A stretch of 64,000 bases of DNA from Clostridium sp. BNL1100 (GCF_000244875.1 NC_016791.1:3291001-3355000); one strand, 5' to 3'; shown: positions 1-7,768, numbered from the stretch's first letter. Numbers and translations: made by a program. The notes: a model not told the origin generated them from the letters alone.

Positions 1-1608
1 TCAGAATTTAAGCAATGTTACCTTCAATACACCGTTAATCTTTTTAATAAGTTCAAGGACATTTGCCGGAACTTCGCAATCAACGCTTACAAATGCAACC
101 GCTTTTTCCCCCTTGTGGTTTCTGCTCCACTGCATTGCAGCAATGTTGATATCGCTTGCACCAAGTATTGTTCCTATCTGACCAATAATACCCGGAACGT
201 CTACATTCTGAATTGCCAAAACATAAGGAGTCGGTTCAAAGTCAAGTTTGTAACCGAAGAAATCAACAACACGTATTTCTTCTTTTGCAAAAACAGTACC
301 GGAAACTGATAGGGCTTGGCTCTTTGTAAAGAATTTTATAGTAATCAGATTAGTGTATTTTTCAAGCTGTGAGCTTTTACTTTCTATAAGTGATATTCCC
401 ATGTTCTTTGCAATGAACTCAGCATTTACATAGTTTACCTTTTCTTTAATTACTATTTCAAGGAAGCCTTTTAAAACTGAGAGTGACAGTATCTTTGTTT
501 CCTGCTCTGCAAGTTCTCCGCTGTAAACTATTTCGATCTTGTTAACTGTTTCCTTTTCAGCCTGGTAATATATTTTACCTAGTATTTCAGCTAAATCAAG
601 ATAAGGCCTCATCTCATTCAAATCCTTGTTTTTCATAGGAGGCATATTAACTGCTGCAACCATTTCACCTTTTAACGCATCTGAAACAAGCTTTGAAACG
701 GCAGTACCTACATTGTAGTTTGCTTCAGCCGTTGAGGCTCCAAGGTGAGGAGTGATTATTACATTGTCAAGTTCAAAAAGCTTGTTTTGAAAATCCTGAT
801 CTTCAGGCTTTTTGTCATAGTTTGGTTCAGGGTTAAGAACGTCCAGTGCAGCAGCTGCCACATGCCCTTCTCTGATTGCGTTATATAAAGCGTCTTCATT
901 AACCAAACCGCCTCTTGCGGCATTTACTATTCTTACACCTTTTTTACAAAGCTTTAATTGCTCCTCACCTATAATTCCATATGTTTCTGTTGTCTTAGGA
1001 GTATGCAGAGTTATCAGATCGCTCTGTTTCAACAGGTCTTCAAGAGTTTCACATCTTTCTACACCAAGCTTTTTGAACTTTTCATCAGTTATATACGGGT
1101 CGTATGCAACTACCTTCATATTGCATCCCTTGAGTTTTGTAGCTACTATGGAGCCTATTCTGCCCAAACCGATTACACCGGCTGTCTTTTCATCAAGCTC
1201 GTTTCCATTGAAGCTGCTTCTTCTGAAATCCTTTTGAGCTTTACCTGCCCAGTGTGCCTGAGGTATGTTTCTGAATATGGCAAATGCTTGCCCGATTGCC
1301 AGCTCAGCAGCAGCCATAATGTTACTTTCAGGGGTATTGACAACAATGATACCTCTCTTGGTACAAGCAGGCACTTCAATATTGTCGATACCGTTTCCTG
1401 CACGTCCTGCAACCTTCAATTTGCCGGCCTTTTGCAAAAGCTCTTCATTTACTTTAGTAACACTTCTTACTATTATTGCATCGTAATTCTCTATAATCTT
1501 AAGTAATTCTTCGTGGGATATTCCGTACTTTGTATCTACTTCATGTCCATTCTCCAGAAGATAGTTAATGCCGTCTTCTGCGATTCGTTCTGTGACAATT
1601 ATTTTCAT
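1..1608 (-). CDS. serA: D-3-phosphoglycerate dehydrogenase
   Basis: Oxidises 3-phosphoglycerate to 3-phosphohydroxypyruvate with NAD, the first committed step of serine synthesis in the cytosol. The 535-residue length fits the long form of the enzyme: a 2-hydroxyacid dehydrogenase core (residues 1-315) with the NAD motif GLGRIGS near 148 and the TPHLGAST signature near 287, then an intervening domain and a C-terminal ACT domain (about 460-535) that usually mediates serine feedback. The stop codon lies on the first three bases of the window. serC is not adjacent; only a 53-codon frame precedes it. A strong promoter and a structured leader with a terminator-like hairpin lie upstream, so control by attenuation is likely. 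Function is near certain; the regulation is inferred. Confidence 0.96.
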   Translation of the reverse strand: MKIIVTERIAEDGINYLLENGHEVDTKYGISHEELLKIIENYDAIIVRSVTKVNEELLQKAGKLKVAGRAGNGIDNIEVPACTKRGIIVVNTPESNIMAAAELAIGQAFAIFRNIPQAHWAGKAQKDFRRSSFNGNELDEKTAGVIGLGRIGSIVATKLKGCNMKVVAYDPYITDEKFKKLGVERCETLEDLLKQSDLITLHTPKTTETYGIIGEEQLKLCKKGVRIVNAARGGLVNEDALYNAIREGHVAAAALDVLNPEPNYDKKPEDQDFQNKLFELDNVIITPHLGASTAEANYNVGTAVSKLVSDALKGEMVAAVNMPPMKNKDLNEMRPYLDLAEILGKIYYQAEKETVNKIEIVYSGELAEQETKILSLSVLKGFLEIVIKEKVNYVNAEFIAKNMGISLIESKSSQLEKYTNLITIKFFTKSQALSVSGTVFAKEEIRVVDFFGYKLDFEPTPYVLAIQNVDVPGIIGQIGTILGASDINIAAMQWSRNHKGEKAVAFVSVDCEVPANVLELIKKINGVLKVTLLKF

Positions 1609-1658
1609 ATAACTAATACCTCCCGTTATTAATTCTCAACATTTTATAGAAGTGCCTT

Positions 1659-1820
1659 CTAAACTACTCCCACTGATGCTCCCATTCCTACTTTGTAGCC
1701 TGCCTCACTCAAGGAATACTCCAAAGCGGCAAATGTTTTTATTACCTTTGAAATATCTATTCCTTTCGGTGCTTTAACAGCAGTTATTATGTAGGAAGAT
1801 ACTTTCTTCTTCCATGGCAA
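1659..1820 (-). CDS. Small open frame (53 codons) upstream of serA, unknown function
   Basis: A TTG-started frame preceded closely by GGAGG (three-base gap, short). It encodes a basic, coding-like peptide beginning MPWKKKVSSY and ending GASVGVV. It is in the right place and direction to be cotranscribed with serA, and ends about 50 bases before its start. The frame closes just upstream of the TTG. I do not recognise a family. It could be a real small protein or the remnant of a longer gene; an ATG five bases downstream in another frame stops after 13 codons. Composition and third-base pattern look coding, but the start is uncertain. Confidence 0.4.
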   Translation of the reverse strand: MPWKKKVSSYIITAVKAPKGIDISKVIKTFAALEYSLSEAGYKVGMGASVGVV

Positions 1821-1869
1821 AGCCCTCCAGTATATTTATATTAATTTTTATTATTGAACATGTTTATTC

Positions 1870-1965
1870 TCGGCATCCCCGGTACCTGAATTGTTAAAAA
1901 TAAAAAAGGCCAAATAAAAAAATTATTTGACCTCTGAGTTTTAGTATTCTAAAACGTCTCTCCCA
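1870..1965 (-). promoter_or_regulatory. Structured serA leader, possible aptamer
   Basis: Reading the minus strand, the leader carries GGGAGAGAC (1956-1964), a 7-bp hairpin GTTTTAG/CTAAAAC (1938-1955), CAGAGGTCAAA, a terminator-like hairpin, then TCAGGTACCGGGG (1877-1889). These blocks resemble, in order, the conserved GGAGAG, GCCGAAGGGGCAA and CUCAGGCAAAAGGAC blocks of the glycine riboswitch, but each departs from consensus. Seen: the motifs and hairpins. Inferred: that they form an aptamer. It lacks the T-box core sequence, so a T-box is unlikely. Confidence 0.35.
1895..1933 (-). terminator. Intrinsic terminator/attenuator in the serA leader
   Basis: On the minus strand a 9-bp stem AGGTCAAAT/ATTTGGCCT (one G-T pair) is followed by a T-rich run. 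It lies between the serA promoter and the gene, so it would cut transcription before serA unless an alternative fold prevents it. Confidence 0.7.
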
Positions 1966-2000
1966 CAACAATCATCCACTTATATTTAATTATTGTATTT

Positions 2001-2029
2001 ATTATAGTTAAATTAATAAACTATGCCAA
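2001..2029 (-). promoter_or_regulatory. Sigma-A promoter of serA
   Basis: Minus strand reads TTGGCA, 17 bases, TATAAT. The spacing and the -10 box are ideal. It gives a leader of nearly 400 bases before serA, much longer than needed for translation. Confidence 0.75.
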
Positions 2030-2065
2030 GAAAATAACAAAGTTATGTACTAAATTTATTTAAAC

Positions 2066-2102
2066 AAAAATCCCGGCTGAAAGATATCCGCCGGGATTTT
2101 TG
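2066..2102 (-). terminator. Terminator after the GH11 gene
   Basis: A 9-bp GC-rich stem AATCCCGGC/GCCGGGATT with A and T runs on both sides, about 100 bases past the GH11 stop. It can work on either strand. Confidence 0.85.
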
Positions 2103-2203
2103 CCAAATAATAAATCAGATGTTACAACAAAACCTATCACATTTCTTCACTTAATTAATTTTTATTTGATCTCCAAATAATCAACGTATGCTTTAACGTA
2201 CCG

Positions 2204-2953
2204 TTATCTGAAGTACAAACCAACTGAATTTTCCGTTTCTGTTCCTAAACTTGGGCTTATTGGGTTCTCTGTAGGGCTTGTAGTAAGTGTATTGTTAGTT
2301 ATATAAGCATTTCCGTTGCTTTGATAACCTATGATAGTAAATGCAATTTCAACCAACTTACCCATTGTCATTCCTAAGCTTTCCCACTTTTTAAAATGTT
2401 CGCTGACAGAAATTGTTCCGCTGGTACGTTTAGTTTGACGAACACTCCAATACTGTTTAAAAGTTTGGGTTCCTTCGATGGAAGGTTGGTTGACACGAGT
2501 TGTCTGATATATGTCATATGTACCTCCATCAACAGTAAAAGTACCTTTAAAAGTTCCTGTAGGACGATATGTACCCCAATTATCCACAATGTAAAATTCC
2601 ACCAAAGGAGATACCGTCCATCCGTAAACACACAAATATGAATTCCCACCGGGATTGAAAATTGCAGAGTAGTTGATTGTTATGTTTCCAAGCTGTTGGT
2701 ATGTCTGAGTAGCGTCAAATTTCCTACCTTTAGAGAATAGTGCATTACCAATGTTGTTCCACTGGCAGCTGAAAGCTCCGCCACTCCCGAGAGTCATGCT
2801 TGTGTTACCGTAGTCCTTCCACAACTCATAGTTGTACCCGTCCTGAATACCGGTCTGGTTTGAGGTGATAGTTGTTGCCGCATTTACGTTCATTGCAGTA
2901 AATGTAAAGCACATTACAACTGCTAAAAACAGCCCCATTACCTTTTGTTTCAC
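2204..2953 (-). CDS. Secreted GH11 xylanase-family protein lacking the acid/base Glu
   Basis: GH11 enzymes cut beta-1,4-xylan outside the cell with two glutamates. The GTG start at 2953 has GGAGG eight bases upstream and gives a signal peptide (basic start, hydrophobic core, cleavage near NVNA-AT, residue 25); an upstream ATG would add an unlikely leader. The beta-jelly-roll landmarks are clear: [18 protein letters not shown] with the nucleophile at Glu119, [17 protein letters not shown] and QYWSVR. At the acid/base position, where relatives read VEGYQSSG or TEGYQSSG, this protein reads TIIGYQSNG, so Ile208 (codon 2330-2332) replaces Glu. It ends in a short Ser/Thr/Pro tail with no dockerin or carbohydrate-binding module. 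It may bind xylan without normal hydrolysis, or be decaying. Confidence 0.9.
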   Translation of the reverse strand: MKQKVMGLFLAVVMCFTFTAMNVNAATTITSNQTGIQDGYNYELWKDYGNTSMTLGSGGAFSCQWNNIGNALFSKGRKFDATQTYQQLGNITINYSAIFNPGGNSYLCVYGWTVSPLVEFYIVDNWGTYRPTGTFKGTFTVDGGTYDIYQTTRVNQPSIEGTQTFKQYWSVRQTKRTSGTISVSEHFKKWESLGMTMGKLVEIAFTIIGYQSNGNAYITNNTLTTSPTENPISPSLGTETENSVGLYFR

Positions 2954-3031
2954 ATCACATTCCTCCTTGCAAATTATTTTCAACACCCAAATATTAAATT
3001 ACCATATATAATCTTATTTGTAAATATTTTT

Positions 3032-3110
3032 GTTGTAAATTATTGAACTTTATTGTAAATAATTGCATTTCCGTTGTAATATCTTGAACTTTACTGTAAA
3101 TAATTGCATT
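3032..3110. repeat. Two tandem 38-bp repeats upstream of the GH11 gene
   Basis: Units at 3032-3069 and 3073-3110 (period 41 bp) share TTGAACTTTA(T/C)TGTAAA followed by TAATTGCATT with one mismatch over 27 bases. They sit about 80-160 bp before the GH11 start. They could be operators, duplicated promoter elements or a simple duplication. Confidence 0.7.
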
Positions 3111-3125
3111 CCATAATGCATAAAT

Positions 3126-3175
3126 AAAATACCTAACGAATATTAGGTTTTTTCCTGATGTTCGTTAGGTATTTT
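3126..3175 (-). terminator. Terminator after the TPR gene
   Basis: A 15-bp perfect inverted repeat, AAAATACCTAACGAA and its complement, with a 20-base loop, directly downstream of the TPR gene on the minus strand. The outer A/T pairs supply the T run. Confidence 0.8.
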
Positions 3176-3191
3176 AAGTTGTCACATATTT

Positions 3192-4070
3192 TTAAACATA
3201 TGCGAATCTTTTTTTATATAATTCCATTTCTCTTAAAGGATCTATTTCGTTATCGGTTTTCATGTATTCTTCCAACTCACTGCTTAAATCTGTTGCGGTA
3301 ATTAAATCGTTTAAGGCAAGACTCAGATTACCTGTATGAACGTAAAAACAAGCTCTGTTATAGTACAAAAAAGAAGCATCAGAGTTATATCTTATCCCAT
3401 TTGAAATAACCTCTATAGCTTTACCTATGTCGTTTTCCTCCATATATATAAGAGAAAGATTCAGATAGCTATAAGGATATCTGGGGTTCTTTTCTATAGA
3501 CGTGTTATAATACGCTATAGCCTTCTGGGTATATCCAAGCCTATTCATAATTACCCCGGCATTAAAAAGCGCCTTAAAATGGTTGGGTTCCAGTTCCAAG
3601 CCTTTTCTTATAGCAATCAGGGCTTTGTCATATTTCCCCATTTCTTCATACACGGCAGCAAGGTTGTTATATGCCCAGAAGTGATACGGTTCAAGCTCTG
3701 CTGCCTTTTCGTAGTACTCAGCTGCTTCATCTTTTCGCCCGCTCTCATCACATGAATTGGCGAGAAAAAAATATGCTTTTGAGTAGTCAGGATTTATCTC
3801 AATAGCCGTTTTGTACATTTCTATGGCTTTGTCGAATTCCTTCCTGTCATCATAGATTATTGCCAGACCGTAATATGCTCTGGCTTCATGTGGATTTATT
3901 TCCAAAACTTTTTTGTATGTTTTAACCGCATCCCGCTGTTTTCCAAGGGAATCAAGAGTAACGGCAATATTCAGCAATAAATCTATAAAGTCAACTTCCA
4001 AACTTTTTTTTAAATAAATATTAAGAGCTTTGTTATAAAAATAAAGGGAGAGTTTTGGAGCCCTATCCAT
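3192..4070 (-). CDS. Tetratricopeptide repeat protein
   Basis: A 292-residue protein made almost wholly of tetratricopeptide repeats (about seven 34-residue units from residue 25 to 275), with the usual W/L-G-Y-A-F-A-P pattern, for example the units containing INPHEARAYYGLAIIYDD and LEPNHFKALFNAGV. Such solenoids bind other proteins. The ATG at 4070 is chosen because GGAGG lies seven bases before it; upstream codons spell a Cys-rich, unlikely extension. No signal peptide or catalytic domain is seen, so it is probably a cytosolic scaffold. Partner unknown. It is followed by its own terminator and is probably monocistronic. Confidence 0.88.
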   Translation of the reverse strand: MDRAPKLSLYFYNKALNIYLKKSLEVDFIDLLLNIAVTLDSLGKQRDAVKTYKKVLEINPHEARAYYGLAIIYDDRKEFDKAIEMYKTAIEINPDYSKAYFFLANSCDESGRKDEAAEYYEKAAELEPYHFWAYNNLAAVYEEMGKYDKALIAIRKGLELEPNHFKALFNAGVIMNRLGYTQKAIAYYNTSIEKNPRYPYSYLNLSLIYMEENDIGKAIEVISNGIRYNSDASFLYYNRACFYVHTGNLSLALNDLITATDLSSELEEYMKTDNEIDPLREMELYKKRFAYV

Positions 4071-4160
4071 CACCAAACCTCCGCAAAAACAAAAAGTTTT
4101 ATAACAAACTAAATACAATATTATCACTATCCCATATACTAAAATTGTTTTTATAAAATA

Positions 4161-4355
4161 TTAATCTATACTTTCCAAAATAATTCTATGTTCAACAAGT
4201 TCCATTTCTTTTATTCTTGCTCTTACTGTTTTTCTTTCGTTATAAATATTTTCTAATATTATTTCATCTTTATCAGGAATAACCTTGTCTACCGAATCAA
4301 GAACAAGAGTCTCCTTACCGTTCTTATCTACAAGATATACATTAGCCTCGCACAC
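4161..4355 (-). CDS. cooT: CooT-family nickel-binding protein
   Basis: A 64-residue protein of the CooT family, small dimeric proteins known to bind Ni(II) through Cys2 and first linked to maturation of nickel CO dehydrogenase. With the second GTG as start (AAGGAG, eight-base gap) it begins M-C-E-A-N-V-Y-L, placing the conserved Cys at position 2; the first GTG overlaps the ribosome site. The rest follows the family pattern: a beta-rich chain ending in RIKEMELVEHRIILE. It overlaps the end of the DUF3842 gene by 14 bases, so translation is probably coupled. The neighbouring CbiMQO importer supports a nickel role. Its client enzyme is not in this window. Confidence 0.85.
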   Translation of the reverse strand: MCEANVYLVDKNGKETLVLDSVDKVIPDKDEIILENIYNERKTVRARIKEMELVEHRIILESID

Positions 4356-4773
4356 TTTTATCACTCCTTATTACGTTTCCAACCATAGCTATTGCATCAT
4401 CCAAATGATGTGGAAGCGGCTCATCACAAGTTCCGGTTACCAGAATGTTGCATCTGTTCAAAGGAATCAATATCTTTACCGCTTGGCTTTGTGCAATAGC
4501 CGCTGCCATTACAGGTGTGAGCTCGCCCAACATGGAATTAGCGCATACAATCCCTATTGTCCCAATTATTATGTCCACCTTCGATGCATTAAATAAAATT
4601 GCATTTTCACCGGAGGCTCCCTCGTTTGCACCGGCCTTGAGCATTAATGATGCGGCAAGTGCATTAGTTCCTAAGGCAAGCAGCTCAATTTCATTCCCAA
4701 ATGAAGCCCTGAGCTTTTCAATCATAAGTTTGCCTATTCCTCCGCCCTGACCGTCTATAACTGCAACCCGCAT
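4342..4773 (-). CDS. DUF3842 family protein
   Basis: A 143-residue protein opening with VAVIDGQGGGIGK, a glycine-rich phosphate-binding-like loop, then alternating alpha/beta segments and a Cys-containing C-terminal part (CNILVTGTCDEPLPHHLDD). This matches the DUF3842 family of Clostridia, whose function is unknown. The ATG at 4773 has GGGAGG just upstream. It is the first gene of a two-gene unit with cooT, with a clear promoter about 130 bases upstream. The adjacent nickel uptake genes and the Cys/His-rich tail make a metal-trafficking role possible, but nothing proves it. Confidence 0.85.
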   Translation of the reverse strand: MRVAVIDGQGGGIGKLMIEKLRASFGNEIELLALGTNALAASLMLKAGANEGASGENAILFNASKVDIIIGTIGIVCANSMLGELTPVMAAAIAQSQAVKILIPLNRCNILVTGTCDEPLPHHLDDAIAMVGNVIRSDKSVRG

Positions 4774-4903
4774 ATAACCTCCCAACCATTACTAACCTGC
4801 AAAATTTATACCAAACAATTCCACAAAAGGCATCTTCAAAATGTTCACCCGGCCATTAAGTACTGTCCTCTCATGATACTATCTAAACGAACATTCTATT
4901 ACC

Positions 4904-4931
4904 ATTATAAGTAATAAATATATTCTGTAAA
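4904..4931 (-). promoter_or_regulatory. Promoter of the DUF3842-cooT unit
   Basis: Minus strand reads TTTACA, 16 bases, TATAAT, located between cbiO and DUF3842, so cooT and its partner can be expressed separately from the importer. Confidence 0.6.
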
Positions 4932-4992
4932 GTATTGAACGTATTTTTTCTTATTTTTTTAAAGAATCTCTTTTCATAAACACACAAGGAGC

Positions 4993-5754
4993 TCACATAA
5001 ATTTAGATTTCTTACATACAGGACAGTTTTGCATTGCAAGAGGTATCTCAAGCCCGCACCGATCCATAAGACTGCTATCTCCCAATATATCCACTGTGGG
5101 CCCGTCAGCCGCTATTTTGCCATTTTTCAGAACTATTGTCCTATCACACATATCCATTATCATGTCCAAGTCGTGACTTGTTATAATTTTTGTATGACTG
5201 AAACCTTTAAGAATGTTCATGACCTTACGTCTTGCCTTCGGGTCCAATGAAGCGGTAGGCTCATCCATTATAAGTATATCCGGCTCCATGGAAATAACCG
5301 CAGCTATAGCTGCCAGCTTCTTTTCACCGCCGGAAAGCTTGTATGGAGGACGGTCCTTCAGATGAGGTATTCCAACTTCTTCCAAGGCACGGTTTACTCT
5401 TCTCTCCACTTCTTTTTCATCAAGACGATAGTTCCTTGGCCCAAAAGCTACATCATCATATACCGATGTCATAAACAGCTGGTCGTCAGGTTCCTGAAAT
5501 ACAAGACCTATACTACGCCTTACATCTGAAAGGGTTTTCTTTGTAACAGGGATATCCCCAACTCTTACACTGCCTTTTTGGGGAAACAGTATTCCTGATA
5601 ATATTGAAAGCAGCGTTGATTTACCGGCTCCGTTGGCTCCAACAACCCCTACCGATTCCCCGTGTCCAATCAGAATAGTGACGTTATCAAGTGCCTGATG
5701 CCCGTCAGGATAATTAAAGCTGACTTCTTCAAGTTCTATTTTGTGATGACTCAT
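4993..5754 (-). CDS. cbiO: ECF-type nickel/cobalt importer ATPase
   Basis: ATP-binding subunit of an energy-coupling-factor importer, 253 residues, acting at the cytosolic face with CbiQ and CbiM. Visible motifs: Walker A GANGAGKST, Q-loop FQEPDDQLF (the usual ECF form), signature LSGGEKK, Walker B ILIMDEPTASLD and the switch His in ITSHD. The ATG at 5754 follows GGGAGG. It starts 20 bases after cbiQ ends, the last gene of cbiM-cbiQ-cbiO. An unusual feature is the C-terminal tail NCPVCKKSKFM with a CxxC pair, which could bind metal. Substrate (Ni or Co) is assigned from neighbours. Confidence 0.93.
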   Translation of the reverse strand: MSHHKIELEEVSFNYPDGHQALDNVTILIGHGESVGVVGANGAGKSTLLSILSGILFPQKGSVRVGDIPVTKKTLSDVRRSIGLVFQEPDDQLFMTSVYDDVAFGPRNYRLDEKEVERRVNRALEEVGIPHLKDRPPYKLSGGEKKLAAIAAVISMEPDILIMDEPTASLDPKARRKVMNILKGFSHTKIITSHDLDMIMDMCDRTIVLKNGKIAADGPTVDILGDSSLMDRCGLEIPLAMQNCPVCKKSKFM

Positions 5755-5774
5755 AAGACCTCCCATAAAAATTC

Positions 5775-6572
5775 TCAATGAAAAAACCCCGCTATAAACA
5801 TCGGTATATTTATCAATCTTGACATTATAAAAAACAAAACACATGCCGGCAGATAAATTCCCTCTGCATACCCGATACCCTTGACTCCTGAAATATTTAA
5901 CCTTCCATTATACCCTTTTAAAACCATGGATTGATATATTATCTGAGCACGGTTAAAGCTTCTTATAAGCAGCTGTCCTATCATTGAGCCCCAAACCTTG
6001 ATTTTTACACCTTTTTGGCCGGGTGCTCTTAATGAATAACCTTTTAAAAGTCTTTCAGCCTCATCCATAAGGACAAAAATATATCTGTATGTCAGCAAAA
6101 ACAACAGTACAAATATGGATGGTATTTTCACCAGGCTCATTGCTCCTGCTATATCATCGATTCCTGTAGTTGCAATTAGCAGAAATCCCGCCGAGACCAT
6201 CAGTGTACTTTTTATTATAAGCGAAATTAGTGTCAACCATCCGCTTGACATGGTTACAGTTCCAATGTACATGGTATTTTTATCCAATATGGGGTTAAGT
6301 ATTCCGGCCACAATAATAAAGGGTTCCAAAGCCAGAACCCTTTTTATAATCTTGCCCATAGGTATTTCGCAAATAATCATGACGGCAGCAGGATACATTA
6401 TAAACGGTATAAGTGCAGATACCTCGTATCGGTCAAAGGATGCAAGTATCCCTATATAAGCCAAAGTAACAATGAGTTTAACCAGAGGGTGAATATTATT
6501 AATAATATTATCTCTTTTAGATAGTTCATCCAAATGCTTTATTTCATATAATGCCCCTGCTATGTCTGTCAT
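5775..6572 (-). CDS. cbiQ: ECF-type nickel/cobalt importer transmembrane protein
   Basis: T-component of the importer, 265 residues with several hydrophobic helices. The family coupling motifs are recognisable: SLRAPGQKGVKIK in the long cytosolic stretch and RAQIIYQSMVLKGYNG near residue 215, corresponding to the two Ala-Arg-Gly-type helices that contact the ATPases. It starts at an ATG with GGAG seven bases upstream, 23 bases after cbiM ends. CbiQ links the substrate-binding membrane protein to the ATPase dimer. Confidence 0.92.
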   Translation of the reverse strand: MTDIAGALYEIKHLDELSKRDNIINNIHPLVKLIVTLAYIGILASFDRYEVSALIPFIMYPAAVMIICEIPMGKIIKRVLALEPFIIVAGILNPILDKNTMYIGTVTMSSGWLTLISLIIKSTLMVSAGFLLIATTGIDDIAGAMSLVKIPSIFVLLFLLTYRYIFVLMDEAERLLKGYSLRAPGQKGVKIKVWGSMIGQLLIRSFNRAQIIYQSMVLKGYNGRLNISGVKGIGYAEGIYLPACVLFFIMSRLINIPMFIAGFFH

Positions 6573-6595
6573 AAAAATACTCCAAAATTAACTGT

Positions 6596-7594
6596 TTATT
6601 TAGCTTTCTTCCGCTTTATCAGCTTTATCAAATAACCTGCCACCAGTACCAAGCCCACTGTAATTCCTGAACCCACTAATCCGGAAACAACCGTTCCCAT
6701 GGATTCATCGGCATTTTCCTGTTTCTTAAAACTGTAGTCCGGCAATACCGCAATATCCTGTTGTGCTTTTTCAAGTGATTTGTGTACTTGGGTTTCCCCT
6801 TTTATTTCTTTGTCCCCTGCTACCTTGCCTATTGACCACTCCAGACCGTCGGGATTTGCAGATGCAAACAGTGATATACCCCCTGCCAGAAGTACTGCAG
6901 CAACAAGAAAACCAATAATTACAGACTTATAACCCTGCTTTTTACTTTTTTCAGAAGGTTCGGTATTAATTATGTCTGGCCTCACCTTCCAGACAAATGA
7001 CACTACCGCAGCCGTTACCACGCCTTCCACGGCGCCTATTGCTAAGTGAATTCCCTGCATGGCAAGTGCAAACTGAGTAAAGGGCAGCTCTGTTTTTCCT
7101 GACAGCAGTGTTTGAATTACCACACTGAAAGCCCCCATCTGTAATGCAGCCACACTCGACAGAATACTTCCTGTCATTAATCTTGTTCTGGTGAGTCCTT
7201 TTTTAGTTATAGTACGGTATATCAGTGGGTATGCAATAAAGCATGCAAAAAACCCCATATTTATTACATTGCAGCCATAGGCAAGCAGTCCTCCGTCAGC
7301 AAAAAACAGTGCTTGTATAAGAAGAATTGCCGCTATTGACAAAAATCCCGCATAGGGCCCCAGCAGAATTGAAAGCATTATTGCACCTGCAAGGTGGCCA
7401 CTTGAACCTGTTCCGGGTATGGTAAAATTAATCATTTGTGCAGCAAAAACAAAAGCGGACATTACTCCCATTAAAGGAATTTTTTTCTCATCCATGTCCC
7501 TTACTTTTTTTATTGATACTGCCGCTGTTCCCACAGCTGCCGTCATTATTGTACCTCCGACCGCCGGTGACAGCATAAAATCTCCCATATGCAT
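6596..7594 (-). CDS. cbiM: Nickel/cobalt-binding membrane component with fused PDGL domain
   Basis: Substrate-specific component of the importer. The ATG at 7594 is chosen because it gives M-H-M-G-D-F: in this family the free N-terminus and His2 are metal ligands that enter the pore. Transmembrane helices fill residues 1-215 and include the conserved TIPGTGSSGHLAGA. After a link comes a helix and the ASANPDGLEWS motif near residue 245, the hallmark of the PDGL (CbiN/NikN-like) domain, then a final helix. The fused form is common for nickel as well as cobalt; with cooT nearby I favour nickel. First gene of the importer operon, with a long hairpin-rich leader. About 332 residues. Confidence 0.92.
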   Translation of the reverse strand: MHMGDFMLSPAVGGTIMTAAVGTAAVSIKKVRDMDEKKIPLMGVMSAFVFAAQMINFTIPGTGSSGHLAGAIMLSILLGPYAGFLSIAAILLIQALFFADGGLLAYGCNVINMGFFACFIAYPLIYRTITKKGLTRTRLMTGSILSSVAALQMGAFSVVIQTLLSGKTELPFTQFALAMQGIHLAIGAVEGVVTAAVVSFVWKVRPDIINTEPSEKSKKQGYKSVIIGFLVAAVLLAGGISLFASANPDGLEWSIGKVAGDKEIKGETQVHKSLEKAQQDIAVLPDYSFKKQENADESMGTVVSGLVGSGITVGLVLVAGYLIKLIKRKKAK

Positions 7595-7622
7595 TGTTGA
7601 TCTTCCCCTTTTACATAATAAT

Positions 7623-7663
7623 AGACCCATAAGGGTATGTAGATACTAGCCCTTCTTGGGTCT
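7623..7663 (-). promoter_or_regulatory. Imperfect palindrome in the cbiM leader
   Basis: Outer arms AGACCCA/TGGGTCT and inner arms AAGGG...GTAT/ATAC...CCTT form a 41-base hairpin ending about 30 bases before the cbiM start. A second 6-bp hairpin GAGATC/GGTCTC lies upstream. There is no T run, so it is not a simple terminator. It may be a metal-responsive operator or RNA switch. Confidence 0.45.
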
Positions 7664-7727
7664 AATTAAATTTAAAATGAATAATAAGTGTTAATCAGGG
7701 AGACCTTCATGATCTCGTTTCATAGCT

Positions 7728-7756
7728 ATTCTACAATAAAGAAATTTATGTGTCAA
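7728..7756 (-). promoter_or_regulatory. Promoter of the cbiMQO operon
   Basis: Minus strand reads TTGACA, 17 bases, TAGAAT: a perfect -35 and a good -10, giving a leader of about 130 bases. Confidence 0.75.
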
Positions 7757-7768
7757 ACATAATACATG

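Noticed and set aside
958-1506. 182-codon plus-strand frame inside serA
   Set aside because: It is antisense to a conserved enzyme and its product is Cys/Tyr-rich without a ribosome site: a shadow.
1870-2029. T-box leader for serA
   Set aside because: The conserved AGGGTGGnACCGCG core is absent; GGTACCGGGG does not match it.
2204-2986. GH11 start at the upstream ATG (2986)
   Set aside because: It adds a charged Cys-containing extension before the signal peptide and has no suitable ribosome site, whereas GTG at 2953 has GGAGG.
6596-7594. Separate cbiN gene
   Set aside because: The PDGL motif lies in the same frame as cbiM; it is a fusion.
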